Shown here: one piece after another, positions 35,253-42,191 of the stretch
Numbering within the stretch: position 1 is the stretch's first letter
Layout of the letters: each line of letters starts with the position of its first letter
Origin: Candidatus Limnocylindrales bacterium
GTDB lineage: Bacteria > Moduliflexota > Moduliflexia > Moduliflexales > JAUQPW01
Direction of reading: 5' to 3'
Assembly (NCBI GenBank): GCA_035559535.1
Contig: DATMBG010000058.1
Span: 124,001 to 188,000 of the forward strand
DNA length: 64,000 nt
Notes under the pieces: generated by a model
What the model was told of the DNA's origin: nothing
The model's input: the letters and a program-made list of their open reading frames with translations, nothing else
Database searches by the model: none
Made by a program: the position numbers and the translations under genes

Positions 35253-36743
35253 ATGCCAGAGTATATTCCTAAAAAACGAAGGATTTACTTATTAAATGGG
35301 CTTCCACCCGAAGTCGTGGCCGTAGCCTTTGCTAAAACCAGTCGATCCCCTGAATCTTTTGATGTGATCGCAAAAGAATTAACTGAAGAGAAATCCTCTC
35401 AATTCCATGAAAAATGGGTGGTAGGTTATGGTCATCAGAGCGTAGCCGAGCATGCAGTTCTCAGTATTGCCATTGAGAATGTGTCTCGATATGCGGTGGA
35501 AACCATCGAAAGTAATCGTCTGGCAGCTTATACGGAAAAATCTTCCCGCTATCAGATTTTTACTTTGAACGATTTTTATATTCCGGAGGAAATCGAGCAC
35601 TCTCCGTATAAGGATTTATATACCGAAACCTGTATTTATTTACTGGAGACCTATCAGCGGATCCAGCGCAAGCTGGAAGAATATGTAAAAAGCCGAGGTC
35701 TTGTACCCAGGAAAGAGGGAGAAAGCGATCGGGGCTATGAGGCAAGGGTTCGTGCCTTTGCTTTGGATCGATCCAGATTTTTGATGCCCATCGCCGCCCT
35801 GGCCAATGTAGGGATGACCATCAACGCCAGGAGCCTGGAACATGCCATTACGAAAATGCTTTCCAGTCCTCTCAGTGAAGTGAGGAAAATCGGGGAGACT
35901 TTAAAAGAAGAATGCCGTAAGGTGGTTCCCACTTTGCTCAAGTATGTAAGTCCGAGTCCCTATCTTATGGAAACCCAGGCAGCCCTTGGTAAGTTGGTGG
36001 AAAGTTTAGATAAAGATGGGAAGAGGGAGGTAGGAGAGTGGGAAGGTAGGGAAGTTTTATTTTCGGCCTCCTCATCTCCCTACCCTTCCCGACCCTCCTA
36101 CTCATCCGATTCTGTAACGCTTCTGGACTATGATCCCGAGGCCGAAGATAAACTGGTGATTGCTTTACTTTATAAGTTTTCCCATCTGTCCTATCAGGAG
36201 TTGCAGAGGGTGGTTAAAAAAATGACTGCAGCCGAAAAAGAGCGGGTGATTGATGAAGCTTTGCGACGGTTAAAGGATTTTGATACCCCTCTTCGAGAAT
36301 TGGAGTATATTGGCTATACCTTTGACTGTCTCATGGATTATGGGGCATATTTCGATTTAAAACGGCATCGAATGTGTACGCAAACCCCCCAGGAGCCGAC
36401 GATTGCCCATGGATTTGTTTTACCCCCCCTGGTCGAGGAGGCCGGATTAAAAGAGGATTTTCTGGAAAGTATCCGAAAGGCAGAGACCGCTTATGAACGG
36501 ATTTCTTCATTGTTTCCCCAGGAAGCCAGGTATTTAATCCTGAATGCCCATAAACGGCGAATGCTCTGGCATATGAATCTAAGGGAGGTCTACCACGTGG
36601 TTCGGCTCCGCAGTAAACCTCAAGGTCATTTTACTTACCGAAAAGTGGCTCAGGAAATTTACAAATTGGTAAGCCACGTTCACCCGATCATAGCCCGATA
36701 TTTGCAGGTTAATCTGGAGGATCTCAGTGTGCGCCCCCCTTAA
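35253..36743 (+). CDS. thyX: Double-domain ThyX-like flavin-dependent thymidylate synthase
   Basis: 496 aa, about twice the length of classical ThyX, with two related halves. Half 1 has WVVGYGHQSVAEHAVLSIAI and SNRLAAYTEKSSRY, in the place of the RHRxxSxxxxSxR motif but without RHR. Half 2 has FDLKRHRMCTQTPQ (RHR retained) and HMNLREVYHVVRLRSKPQGH. Long ThyX-like proteins of this kind occur in several phyla; thymidylate synthase activity is likely but unproven. About 28 residues around 256-284 are encoded by an in-frame hairpin repeat. ATG 35253 has no clear ribosome site; a TTGACA lies at 35216-35221. Confidence 0.85.
   Translation: MPEYIPKKRRIYLLNGLPPEVVAVAFAKTSRSPESFDVIAKELTEEKSSQFHEKWVVGYGHQSVAEHAVLSIAIENVSRYAVETIESNRLAAYTEKSSRYQIFTLNDFYIPEEIEHSPYKDLYTETCIYLLETYQRIQRKLEEYVKSRGLVPRKEGESDRGYEARVRAFALDRSRFLMPIAALANVGMTINARSLEHAITKMLSSPLSEVRKIGETLKEECRKVVPTLLKYVSPSPYLMETQAALGKLVESLDKDGKREVGEWEGREVLFSASSSPYPSRPSYSSDSVTLLDYDPEAEDKLVIALLYKFSHLSYQELQRVVKKMTAAEKERVIDEALRRLKDFDTPLRELEYIGYTFDCLMDYGAYFDLKRHRMCTQTPQEPTIAHGFVLPPLVEEAGLKEDFLESIRKAETAYERISSLFPQEARYLILNAHKRRMLWHMNLREVYHVVRLRSKPQGHFTYRKVAQEIYKLVSHVHPIIARYLQVNLEDLSVRPP
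36020..36103. repeat. In-frame hairpin repeat inside the ThyX-like gene
   Basis: The left arm runs GAAGAGGGAGGTAGGAGAGT and onward. The right arm reads CTCCCTACCCTTCCCGACCC and onward, largely its complement. The translation is a low-complexity insert (REVGEWEGRE ... SSPYPSRPSYSS) between otherwise conserved ThyX segments. The length keeps the frame. Confidence 0.8.
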
Positions 36744-36774
36744 AATATCCTAAAATATAGGGAAACAAAAATGC

Positions 36775-36803
36775 TTGACAAGTTAGAGAGTGTTTGCTAA
36801 CGT
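36775..36803 (+). promoter_or_regulatory. Promoter upstream of bactofilin
   Basis: TTGACA at 36775-36780, a 17-bp spacer and TAACGT at 36798-36803, about 90 bp before the GTG start. It probably drives bactofilin and the close-packed gcvH. Confidence 0.55.
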
Positions 36804-36893
36804 TAGGTACGACAAGAATTTATAACTCTTTTTAAATAGCGATCTTAGAAGCAGAGGTTTATCATTAAATTTTCTTAAAAAGGAGGACTAATT

Positions 36894-37478
36894 GTGGCAC
36901 TCTTTGGAAGGCCAAAATCAGAGCCTGAACCTGAGCATACAAATCCAGAAGTAACTGCTGTGAACCATAAAGAGAAGGAGTCCAGTAAAATTCCTAAACG
37001 ACCTGCTTCACCGGCCCAAATGGGACCCTCACGAAAAGAAGGGATGACGGTGATCGGAAAAAGTATTACCATTAAAGGGGAGCTTTCCGGTGAGGAAGAT
37101 ATTAAGGTAGAAGGTAGGGTCGAGGGTCGTATCATTGTAAAACGAAATGTATTGGTCGGCCAAACCGGGGTGATTGAAGCTGATATCGAAGCTGAAAATA
37201 TCAGCATCGCGGGAACGGTCATGGGAAATATTAAAGCCGGAAATAAGGTGGAAATTGTCTCTACCGGCAGGATGAACGGAGATATCAAGGCACCTCGGGT
37301 TATTGTAGCAGAAGGGGCTCACTTTAAGGGTAATGTGGACATGGATACAAGTTCCAGAACCCCGGGAACTATGGGAAATAGCAGTTTGAAAGTGAAGGAT
37401 TCGGAGATTTTATCTCAAATTACACGAGATATTCCCTCGAGTTTTGAAGAAATCCCTGAGGATGAGCTGGTAGAATAG
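36894..37478 (+). CDS. Bactofilin-family cytoskeletal protein
   Basis: 194 aa from GTG 36894 (AGGAGGAC upstream). The bactofilin domain is a right-handed beta-helix with short repeating strands: MTVIGKSITIKGELSGEEDI, then VEGRVEGRIIVKRNVLVGQTG, SIAGTVMGNIKAGNKVEIV and GRMNGDIKAPRVIVAEGAHF. N- and C-terminal tails are disordered and charged. Bactofilins polymerise without nucleotide and organise cell-shape or polar machinery. gcvH starts 60 bp downstream. Confidence 0.94.
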   Translation: MALFGRPKSEPEPEHTNPEVTAVNHKEKESSKIPKRPASPAQMGPSRKEGMTVIGKSITIKGELSGEEDIKVEGRVEGRIIVKRNVLVGQTGVIEADIEAENISIAGTVMGNIKAGNKVEIVSTGRMNGDIKAPRVIVAEGAHFKGNVDMDTSSRTPGTMGNSSLKVKDSEILSQITRDIPSSFEEIPEDELVE

Positions 37479-37537
37479 GGGTATGCATCCAAGTGCCTCT
37501 ATGGTTCAGTTTTGTTTTTAGGTTGGGAGATAGCGAT

Positions 37538-37924
37538 ATGTACCCGGAGGATTTAAAATATACCAAGGAGCATGAGTGGGTTCGAGTCGTGGGAAACAAA
37601 GCCATTGTAGGTATCACAGAGTTCGCCCAGGATCAATTGGGCGATGTGGTTTTTATAGAATTACCGGAAGTTGGGGAGAAGGTTAAGCAGTTTGAGTCTT
37701 TTGGCACCATTGAATCGGTCAAAGCGGTTTCGGATCTTTATGCCCCTTTAAGTGGAGAAGTCGTAAAAGTCAATGATGCCCTGGAGGACGAACCAGAGCG
37801 GGTCAACAAGGATCCCTATGGTGAGGGCTGGATGCTTGAAATAGAAATCAAAAACCCTGCTGAGTTAAATAACCTCATTTCCGCCAAGGAATATGAGGCT
37901 TACATCAAAGACCAGGCTAAGTGA
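37538..37924 (+). CDS. gcvH: Glycine cleavage system H protein
   Basis: 128 aa from ATG 37538 (GGGAGA upstream); the frame opens at 37493 but the extra 15 residues are not part of the family. It starts MYPEDLKYTKEHEWVRV. The lipoylated Lys lies in GTIESVKAVSDLYAPLSGEV. It carries the aminomethyl group between the P and T proteins and also serves as the octanoyl acceptor for LipM-type lipoate synthesis, consistent with the octanoyltransferase-like gene next to it. gcvT and gcvP are not in the window. Confidence 0.97.
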   Translation: MYPEDLKYTKEHEWVRVVGNKAIVGITEFAQDQLGDVVFIELPEVGEKVKQFESFGTIESVKAVSDLYAPLSGEVVKVNDALEDEPERVNKDPYGEGWMLEIEIKNPAELNNLISAKEYEAYIKDQAK

Positions 37925-37933
37925 TTGATAAAA

Positions 37934-37961
37934 GTAGCGGCACGGCGCGCCGTGCCCTTAC
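37934..37961. repeat. GTAG-GGCACGGCGCGCCGTGCC-TTAC palindrome
   Basis: A perfect 18-bp palindrome GGCACGGCGCGCCGTGCC is flanked by GTAGC and CTTAC. The motif resembles a short palindromic repeat that I recall in intergenic regions of many unrelated bacteria. It lies between gcvH and the lipoate transferase gene. It lacks a T-run, so it is not a standard terminator. Confidence 0.75.
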
Positions 37962-37983
37962 AAGATAAGAGCTTTTTATTCCT

Positions 37984-38811
37984 TTGAATATAGAGGCTGC
38001 GCGATGTTGGAGGCTCATTTTAGATAGCGGAGATATAGATGGCTATCTCCATATGGCCATCGATGAGGCTATTTTGTGGTCTTGTCAGGAGGGTCAGGCC
38101 CCTCCTACTTTACGATTTTATACGTGGGATCACCCGACGCTTTCCGTTGGCTACTCTCAGAAGGTTTCTAAGGAATTCGATATTACAACATGTCAGAAGT
38201 TAAAATATCCTGTTGTCCGCCGAATTACAGGCGGAAGGGCTGTTTTACATGATCAAGAAGTTACCTACAGCGTTGTGATCTCCCAGGTAGATCCGCTTTT
38301 TTCAAGAGGCGTTCTACAAGCCTATCGTAACCTGGCAACCGGTCTACTTAGAGGATGTAGAATACTCGGTATAAATGCTCAAATGACTCCAAAACCCCGA
38401 GAGAAACCCCTTCAATCCCATAGATCACCCGTATGCTTTTCTTCTGCTTCCTGGTACGAAATCCTGGTAGAAGGAAAAAAGCTTATCGGAAGTGCCCAAA
38501 AACGATTCCAGAATGCCTTGCTACAGCAAGGATCCATCTTGATGGGATTTAATCCACAACGCTGGGTGGATATTTTACGTGTTAAATCTACAACCCTTCT
38601 CGAGCAGCTTGTTTGCCATACTACTTCGATAAAGGACCATATCCCGGAGGGTGTTTCTCGGGAAAGGGTTATCTCGGCCATGATAAGAGGTTTTGAACAG
38701 GTCCATGGGATAACTTTTCAGGAAACAGGCTTGACCGTATTAGAATGGGAACGGGCTCATTATCTTTATCGTACAAAATATTCTCAGGATACCTGGAATT
38801 ATCGATTTTAA
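37984..38811 (+). CDS. Lipoate-protein ligase/octanoyltransferase (LplA/LipM family)
   Basis: 275 aa from TTG 37984; no in-frame ATG fits before the conserved WRLILDSGDIDGYLHMAIDEA. Motifs are LRFYTWDHPTLSVGYSQ, VVRRITGGRAVLHDQEVTYS (RRxTGGxAV, substrate loop), and the active-site Lys in VEGKKLIGSAQKRFQNALLQ. A Cys in QSHRSPVCFSSASWYEI fits LipM-type octanoyltransferases, which use a Cys nucleophile and GcvH as acceptor. Adjacent gcvH supports that reading. It lacks the C-terminal domain of LplA ligases. Confidence 0.88.
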   Translation: MNIEAARCWRLILDSGDIDGYLHMAIDEAILWSCQEGQAPPTLRFYTWDHPTLSVGYSQKVSKEFDITTCQKLKYPVVRRITGGRAVLHDQEVTYSVVISQVDPLFSRGVLQAYRNLATGLLRGCRILGINAQMTPKPREKPLQSHRSPVCFSSASWYEILVEGKKLIGSAQKRFQNALLQQGSILMGFNPQRWVDILRVKSTTLLEQLVCHTTSIKDHIPEGVSRERVISAMIRGFEQVHGITFQETGLTVLEWERAHYLYRTKYSQDTWNYRF

Positions 38812-38880
38812 TCCTATTATCATTTCATGGGAACACTGAAATGACTTCAGTGCGCCAATTTGGAGGAGAGGGAGTAAAGA

Positions 38881-40572
38881 ATGTCGGCTAAAAGGTTTGG
38901 GTTTTTGGAAGCAGCCATGCAGAGGTTAACCAAAGGTAGAGGCAAGGCTGCTCCAGACAAGGAAACGGACAAATATGAAGCAGCTTTAAAGGAAAATCCT
39001 AATAATACCGAAGCATTGAATGCTTTGGGAGATATTTATGCCAAGCAGGGACTCAATGATAAAGCCAAGGAATATTATGTAAGGGCCGGCAGATTATTTG
39101 CCGAAGATGGATTTACTTTGAAAGCCATTGCCGTCTATAAAAAAGCTCAACGTACCAAGCCTGATTCGGCGGATACTTATATAGAACTGGCCAATTTGTA
39201 TGTCCAAAAAGGACTCATCGGAGATGCTAAATTAAACTATATGACGGCCGGAGAGCTCCTGCGTCAGGCAGGCGCTATGAAAGAGTCCTTGGATGTATTT
39301 CGAAAAGCCGTTGATTTAGATCCTGAAAATATCACCCTCCATTTAAAGTTGGCAGAACAATACGAAAAGAGTCGCTTTGTCGAAGAAGCCAGCGGACTTT
39401 ATTTGGATATCGCCCATAAGTATATCCATCAAGGAATGATCAGTGAAGGGGCCGAACTCTATAAAAAAGTCATCAGCATACAACCGGAAAATGTAGATCT
39501 CCAATTTGAACTGGTTTATCTGTACCTTAATCAGAATCTTTTGGAGGAAGGTATCGGCCTGTTGGAGAAAATCCAGGAACAATACAGCCACTCTATCCCA
39601 ATCCTTGAAAAGATTGCAGAAGCTTACAGTCGGATAAGAAAACTGGATAAGGCAGCCCGTATTTACCAACGCCTCGTGGAACTGGATCCCTCGAATAAGG
39701 TGTATCGGAGTAGGCTGGGTTTGCCGACCCCATTCGATCAGTCCCCACAGGAAGAGATTACCGATCTGACCCAGATTGCAGACCTAGAACCTGGGTCTTT
39801 AAACTTTGGTGAAGAACCCCCCTTATTACAATTCGAACCTGTAGAACCGGCTTCCCAAACAAGGGGAACCCCAGATCAAACCCTTGAATGGAACCCTCCT
39901 ACAGTAAAAAAAGAATCTGATGATCTCTCCGGAGTAGATCTTCCAGAAGGTGTCTCTTTAGTTTCTGCTGCCCCTGAACCCCCAACGTCAACCCCTCCTC
40001 CCGGGGAAACAAATTCTGGCTATTTTGACCTGGCAGCCCGATTGGACACTTCCCTTAAAATCAGCCAGGAATATGAAGTACAGATGACCCAGAATCCTTC
40101 CGACTCCAAGATTCAGATCAAGGTAGATGCTGTTAATCGGGTCGGAGGTGACAATGTGGGGGATATTATCAAAGAATTTAAAAAAAGTGTCCTGGACGAG
40201 GTGGGTGAGGAAGACTATGAGACCCACTATGAATTAGGTATTGCCTACAAAGAAATGAACCTGCTGGATGATGCCATCGAAGAATTCAAATTGGCTGCTT
40301 TATCTCCGGCTAAATATATGGAATGTTCCAGTATGATAGGTCTGTGTCTGGCCGAAAAGGGGGAATATGACCAGGCTATTGCCCATCTGAAAGAGGCTTT
40401 GGAAAAAAGTGGGTTCGATCCAGAGCAATATCTTAATATTCGCTATGAACTGGCCCGAATCTATGAAGAAGCAGGTCAACCGGATCAGGCCCTCAAGCTT
40501 TATAAGGAAATCTATCAGGTTAATCCCCAGTTTATGGATGTGGCCCAACGCCTGACCCAACTGGCTTCCTAA
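38881..40572 (+). CDS. TPR-repeat scaffold protein
   Basis: 563 aa. Tetratricopeptide repeats run over residues about 30-270 (LNALGDIYAKQGLNDKAKEY, ADTYIELANLYVQKGLIGDA, PENITLHLKLAEQYEKS, PILEKIAEAYSRIRKLDKA) and again about 430-560 (HYELGIAYKEMNLLDDAI, YELARIYEEAGQPDQALKLY). A Pro/Glu-rich linker (about 280-380) joins them. No catalytic domain or signal peptide is seen, so it is probably a cytoplasmic protein-protein scaffold. GGAGGAGAGGGAG precedes the ATG. Confidence 0.92.
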   Translation: MSAKRFGFLEAAMQRLTKGRGKAAPDKETDKYEAALKENPNNTEALNALGDIYAKQGLNDKAKEYYVRAGRLFAEDGFTLKAIAVYKKAQRTKPDSADTYIELANLYVQKGLIGDAKLNYMTAGELLRQAGAMKESLDVFRKAVDLDPENITLHLKLAEQYEKSRFVEEASGLYLDIAHKYIHQGMISEGAELYKKVISIQPENVDLQFELVYLYLNQNLLEEGIGLLEKIQEQYSHSIPILEKIAEAYSRIRKLDKAARIYQRLVELDPSNKVYRSRLGLPTPFDQSPQEEITDLTQIADLEPGSLNFGEEPPLLQFEPVEPASQTRGTPDQTLEWNPPTVKKESDDLSGVDLPEGVSLVSAAPEPPTSTPPPGETNSGYFDLAARLDTSLKISQEYEVQMTQNPSDSKIQIKVDAVNRVGGDNVGDIIKEFKKSVLDEVGEEDYETHYELGIAYKEMNLLDDAIEEFKLAALSPAKYMECSSMIGLCLAEKGEYDQAIAHLKEALEKSGFDPEQYLNIRYELARIYEEAGQPDQALKLYKEIYQVNPQFMDVAQRLTQLAS

Positions 40573-40669
40573 ACCTTACAACTTTTGTAAATTAATCCCT
40601 GCCTTTTATATACGTTTATTAATTTTTCCCTTGACATTTTTCCCCGCCTGCTATATTTACAGGGTTTGT

Positions 40670-41254
40670 ATGACCGGCAGAGAACATTATATTGCGGGGA
40701 TTGCCACCAGTATTCTGGTCGGTATGGCTTCTTATATGTCCCACGGCAATAAATCCATCGCCTATCTTATTTCTGCAGCCGGAATTATTTCGACAACCTT
40801 TCTGGATCCAGATCTGGATATGGCGGAAAACGCCCTTATTAATCGAAAATATACCCCAAGTGTCGTAAAACGTTGGGGATTTTTCAAATTTATCTGGTTG
40901 CCCTACGGTTATGTGTTTCGACATCGGTCTGTATTTACCCATTTTCCGTTCCTTAGTGATCTCATCCGTCTCTTGTATTTATTTGTGGTCGTTTTTCTCC
41001 CCATTGACCTGACTTTATTTAATCTTTCCTTAACTTCCAAACTCAAAACCCTCCATCTCAAACCTAACGAGATCCTGGCCGTCTGGCTGGGTATGGGGAG
41101 TTCTACGGCCGTACATTACCTCACCGATCTAGTCACAACCGAGTTTTTCACAGATGAAAGACCCCCTAAACAACTCCCCCATTATCCTCGATATCCAGAA
41201 AAACCTATCCCTTATTACCGCCATCAGGATAAAGATCCTAAACATCCCTCGTAG
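40670..41254 (+). CDS. DUF2227-like metal-binding membrane protein
   Basis: 194 aa from ATG 40670. Histidines and aspartates of the family are seen in REHYIAGIAT, STTFLDPDLDMAENALI, WGFFKFIWLPYGYVFRHRS and FTHFPFLSD. Membrane helices lie in residues about 14-50, 90-115 and 140-160. The tail is rich in Pro, His and Lys. DUF2227/YdjM-like proteins are predicted metal-dependent membrane hydrolases. TTGACA at 40631-40636 with TATTTA or TATATT 14-16 bp on would put the RNA start only a few bases before the ATG, so the message may have a very short leader. Confidence 0.82.
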   Translation: MTGREHYIAGIATSILVGMASYMSHGNKSIAYLISAAGIISTTFLDPDLDMAENALINRKYTPSVVKRWGFFKFIWLPYGYVFRHRSVFTHFPFLSDLIRLLYLFVVVFLPIDLTLFNLSLTSKLKTLHLKPNEILAVWLGMGSSTAVHYLTDLVTTEFFTDERPPKQLPHYPRYPEKPIPYYRHQDKDPKHPS

Positions 41255-41348
41255 GAAAAACCCGGTTTTGGTTTAATTTCAATAATTTCTTTATCTGGAG
41301 AGTCTTCATTTTCATTTTCCCCCTATTTATAGATTCGAAAGAATTAAC

Positions 41349-41376
41349 TTGACACTTTATTAAAGATAAATATACT
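41349..41376 (+). promoter_or_regulatory. Strong promoter of the secreted-protein/metalloprotease operon
   Basis: TTGACA at 41349-41354, a 16-bp spacer and TATACT at 41371-41376. It lies about 190 bp before the first start codon, so the transcript has a long untranslated leader (41385-41564) in which I recognise no known riboswitch. Confidence 0.65.
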
Positions 41377-41564
41377 TAACCGCAGGTTTTTTACTTTTCT
41401 GGCTGGTCTCAAATCAGATTTTTCCTTCAGGTCTTCAGATGGTAAAAAATTTACCTTAAATAGATTTTATGCCAGATAGAGGGGAAAGATCTTAAGTGTT
41501 CCTGCAGGGAATTGAAAGGCTATCAAAACGATGTAGGCGGTAAAAGAAGATTTTGTTGTTTGTT

Positions 41565-42176
41565 ATGAAAGATCAAAAAGTTTATAGGTTCCTAAAGCGT
41601 TGGGTGAGCTGTAGAGTTGGTGGGGTCATCGTTTTTTTTAATATTTTATCCTACCCGGCCTTTGCCGTTACTATACTTCCCATGAGTTTGGTCGAGATGA
41701 TTGACCGGGCGGATAAGATTTTTGTGGGTATCTGCCTGTCTGTTCAACCAGATTCCATTATTCTGGAACAGACCCCCTTACCGGTTACTACCTATACCTT
41801 TGAAGTCATAGAACCCCTCAAGGGGACTTTGCCCAAGAAAATAACCTTCAGCCAAGTAGGAGTAAATGCCAGCTCAGACCTGGCGATTTCGCAATCCATT
41901 CCGGGGAAACCGGTTCGTATCCCTTTTCATATTCCTGGTATGCCGACATATCATCCGGGAGAAGAGGTTTTACTTTTCCTGAGTGGAGAGAGTAGAATCG
42001 GGTTAACTTCTCCGGTAGGCCTTCTCCAGGGTGCTTTTTTTGCCAGGAAGGATAAAATCTCCGGCAAAAAGTTCCTTGTAAACGGGATTCAAAACGCAGG
42101 GCTTATGCCGGGCCATGAGGGTCCCTGGCCCTTTGAGGACCTTTTAGCCCAGATTCGAGCCAACCTGAAAAAATAG
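41565..42176 (+). CDS. Secreted protein of unknown function, partner of the metalloprotease
   Basis: 203 aa from ATG 41565; the frame opens four codons earlier. A leader with a basic start and the hydrophobic run GGVIVFFNILSYPAFA indicates Sec export. The mature part is predicted beta-rich: SLVEMIDRADKIFVGICLSV, TTYTFEVIEPLKGTLPKKIT, TYHPGEEVLLFLSGES. The last two blocks resemble conserved elements of secreted proteins found beside matrixin-like genes, but I cannot name the family. It ends 15 bp before the metalloprotease gene, so the two are co-transcribed and may be inhibitor or chaperone and enzyme (inference). Confidence 0.78.
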   Translation: MKDQKVYRFLKRWVSCRVGGVIVFFNILSYPAFAVTILPMSLVEMIDRADKIFVGICLSVQPDSIILEQTPLPVTTYTFEVIEPLKGTLPKKITFSQVGVNASSDLAISQSIPGKPVRIPFHIPGMPTYHPGEEVLLFLSGESRIGLTSPVGLLQGAFFARKDKISGKKFLVNGIQNAGLMPGHEGPWPFEDLLAQIRANLKK

Positions 42177-42191
42177 AGGCCTGAAAGTCCC

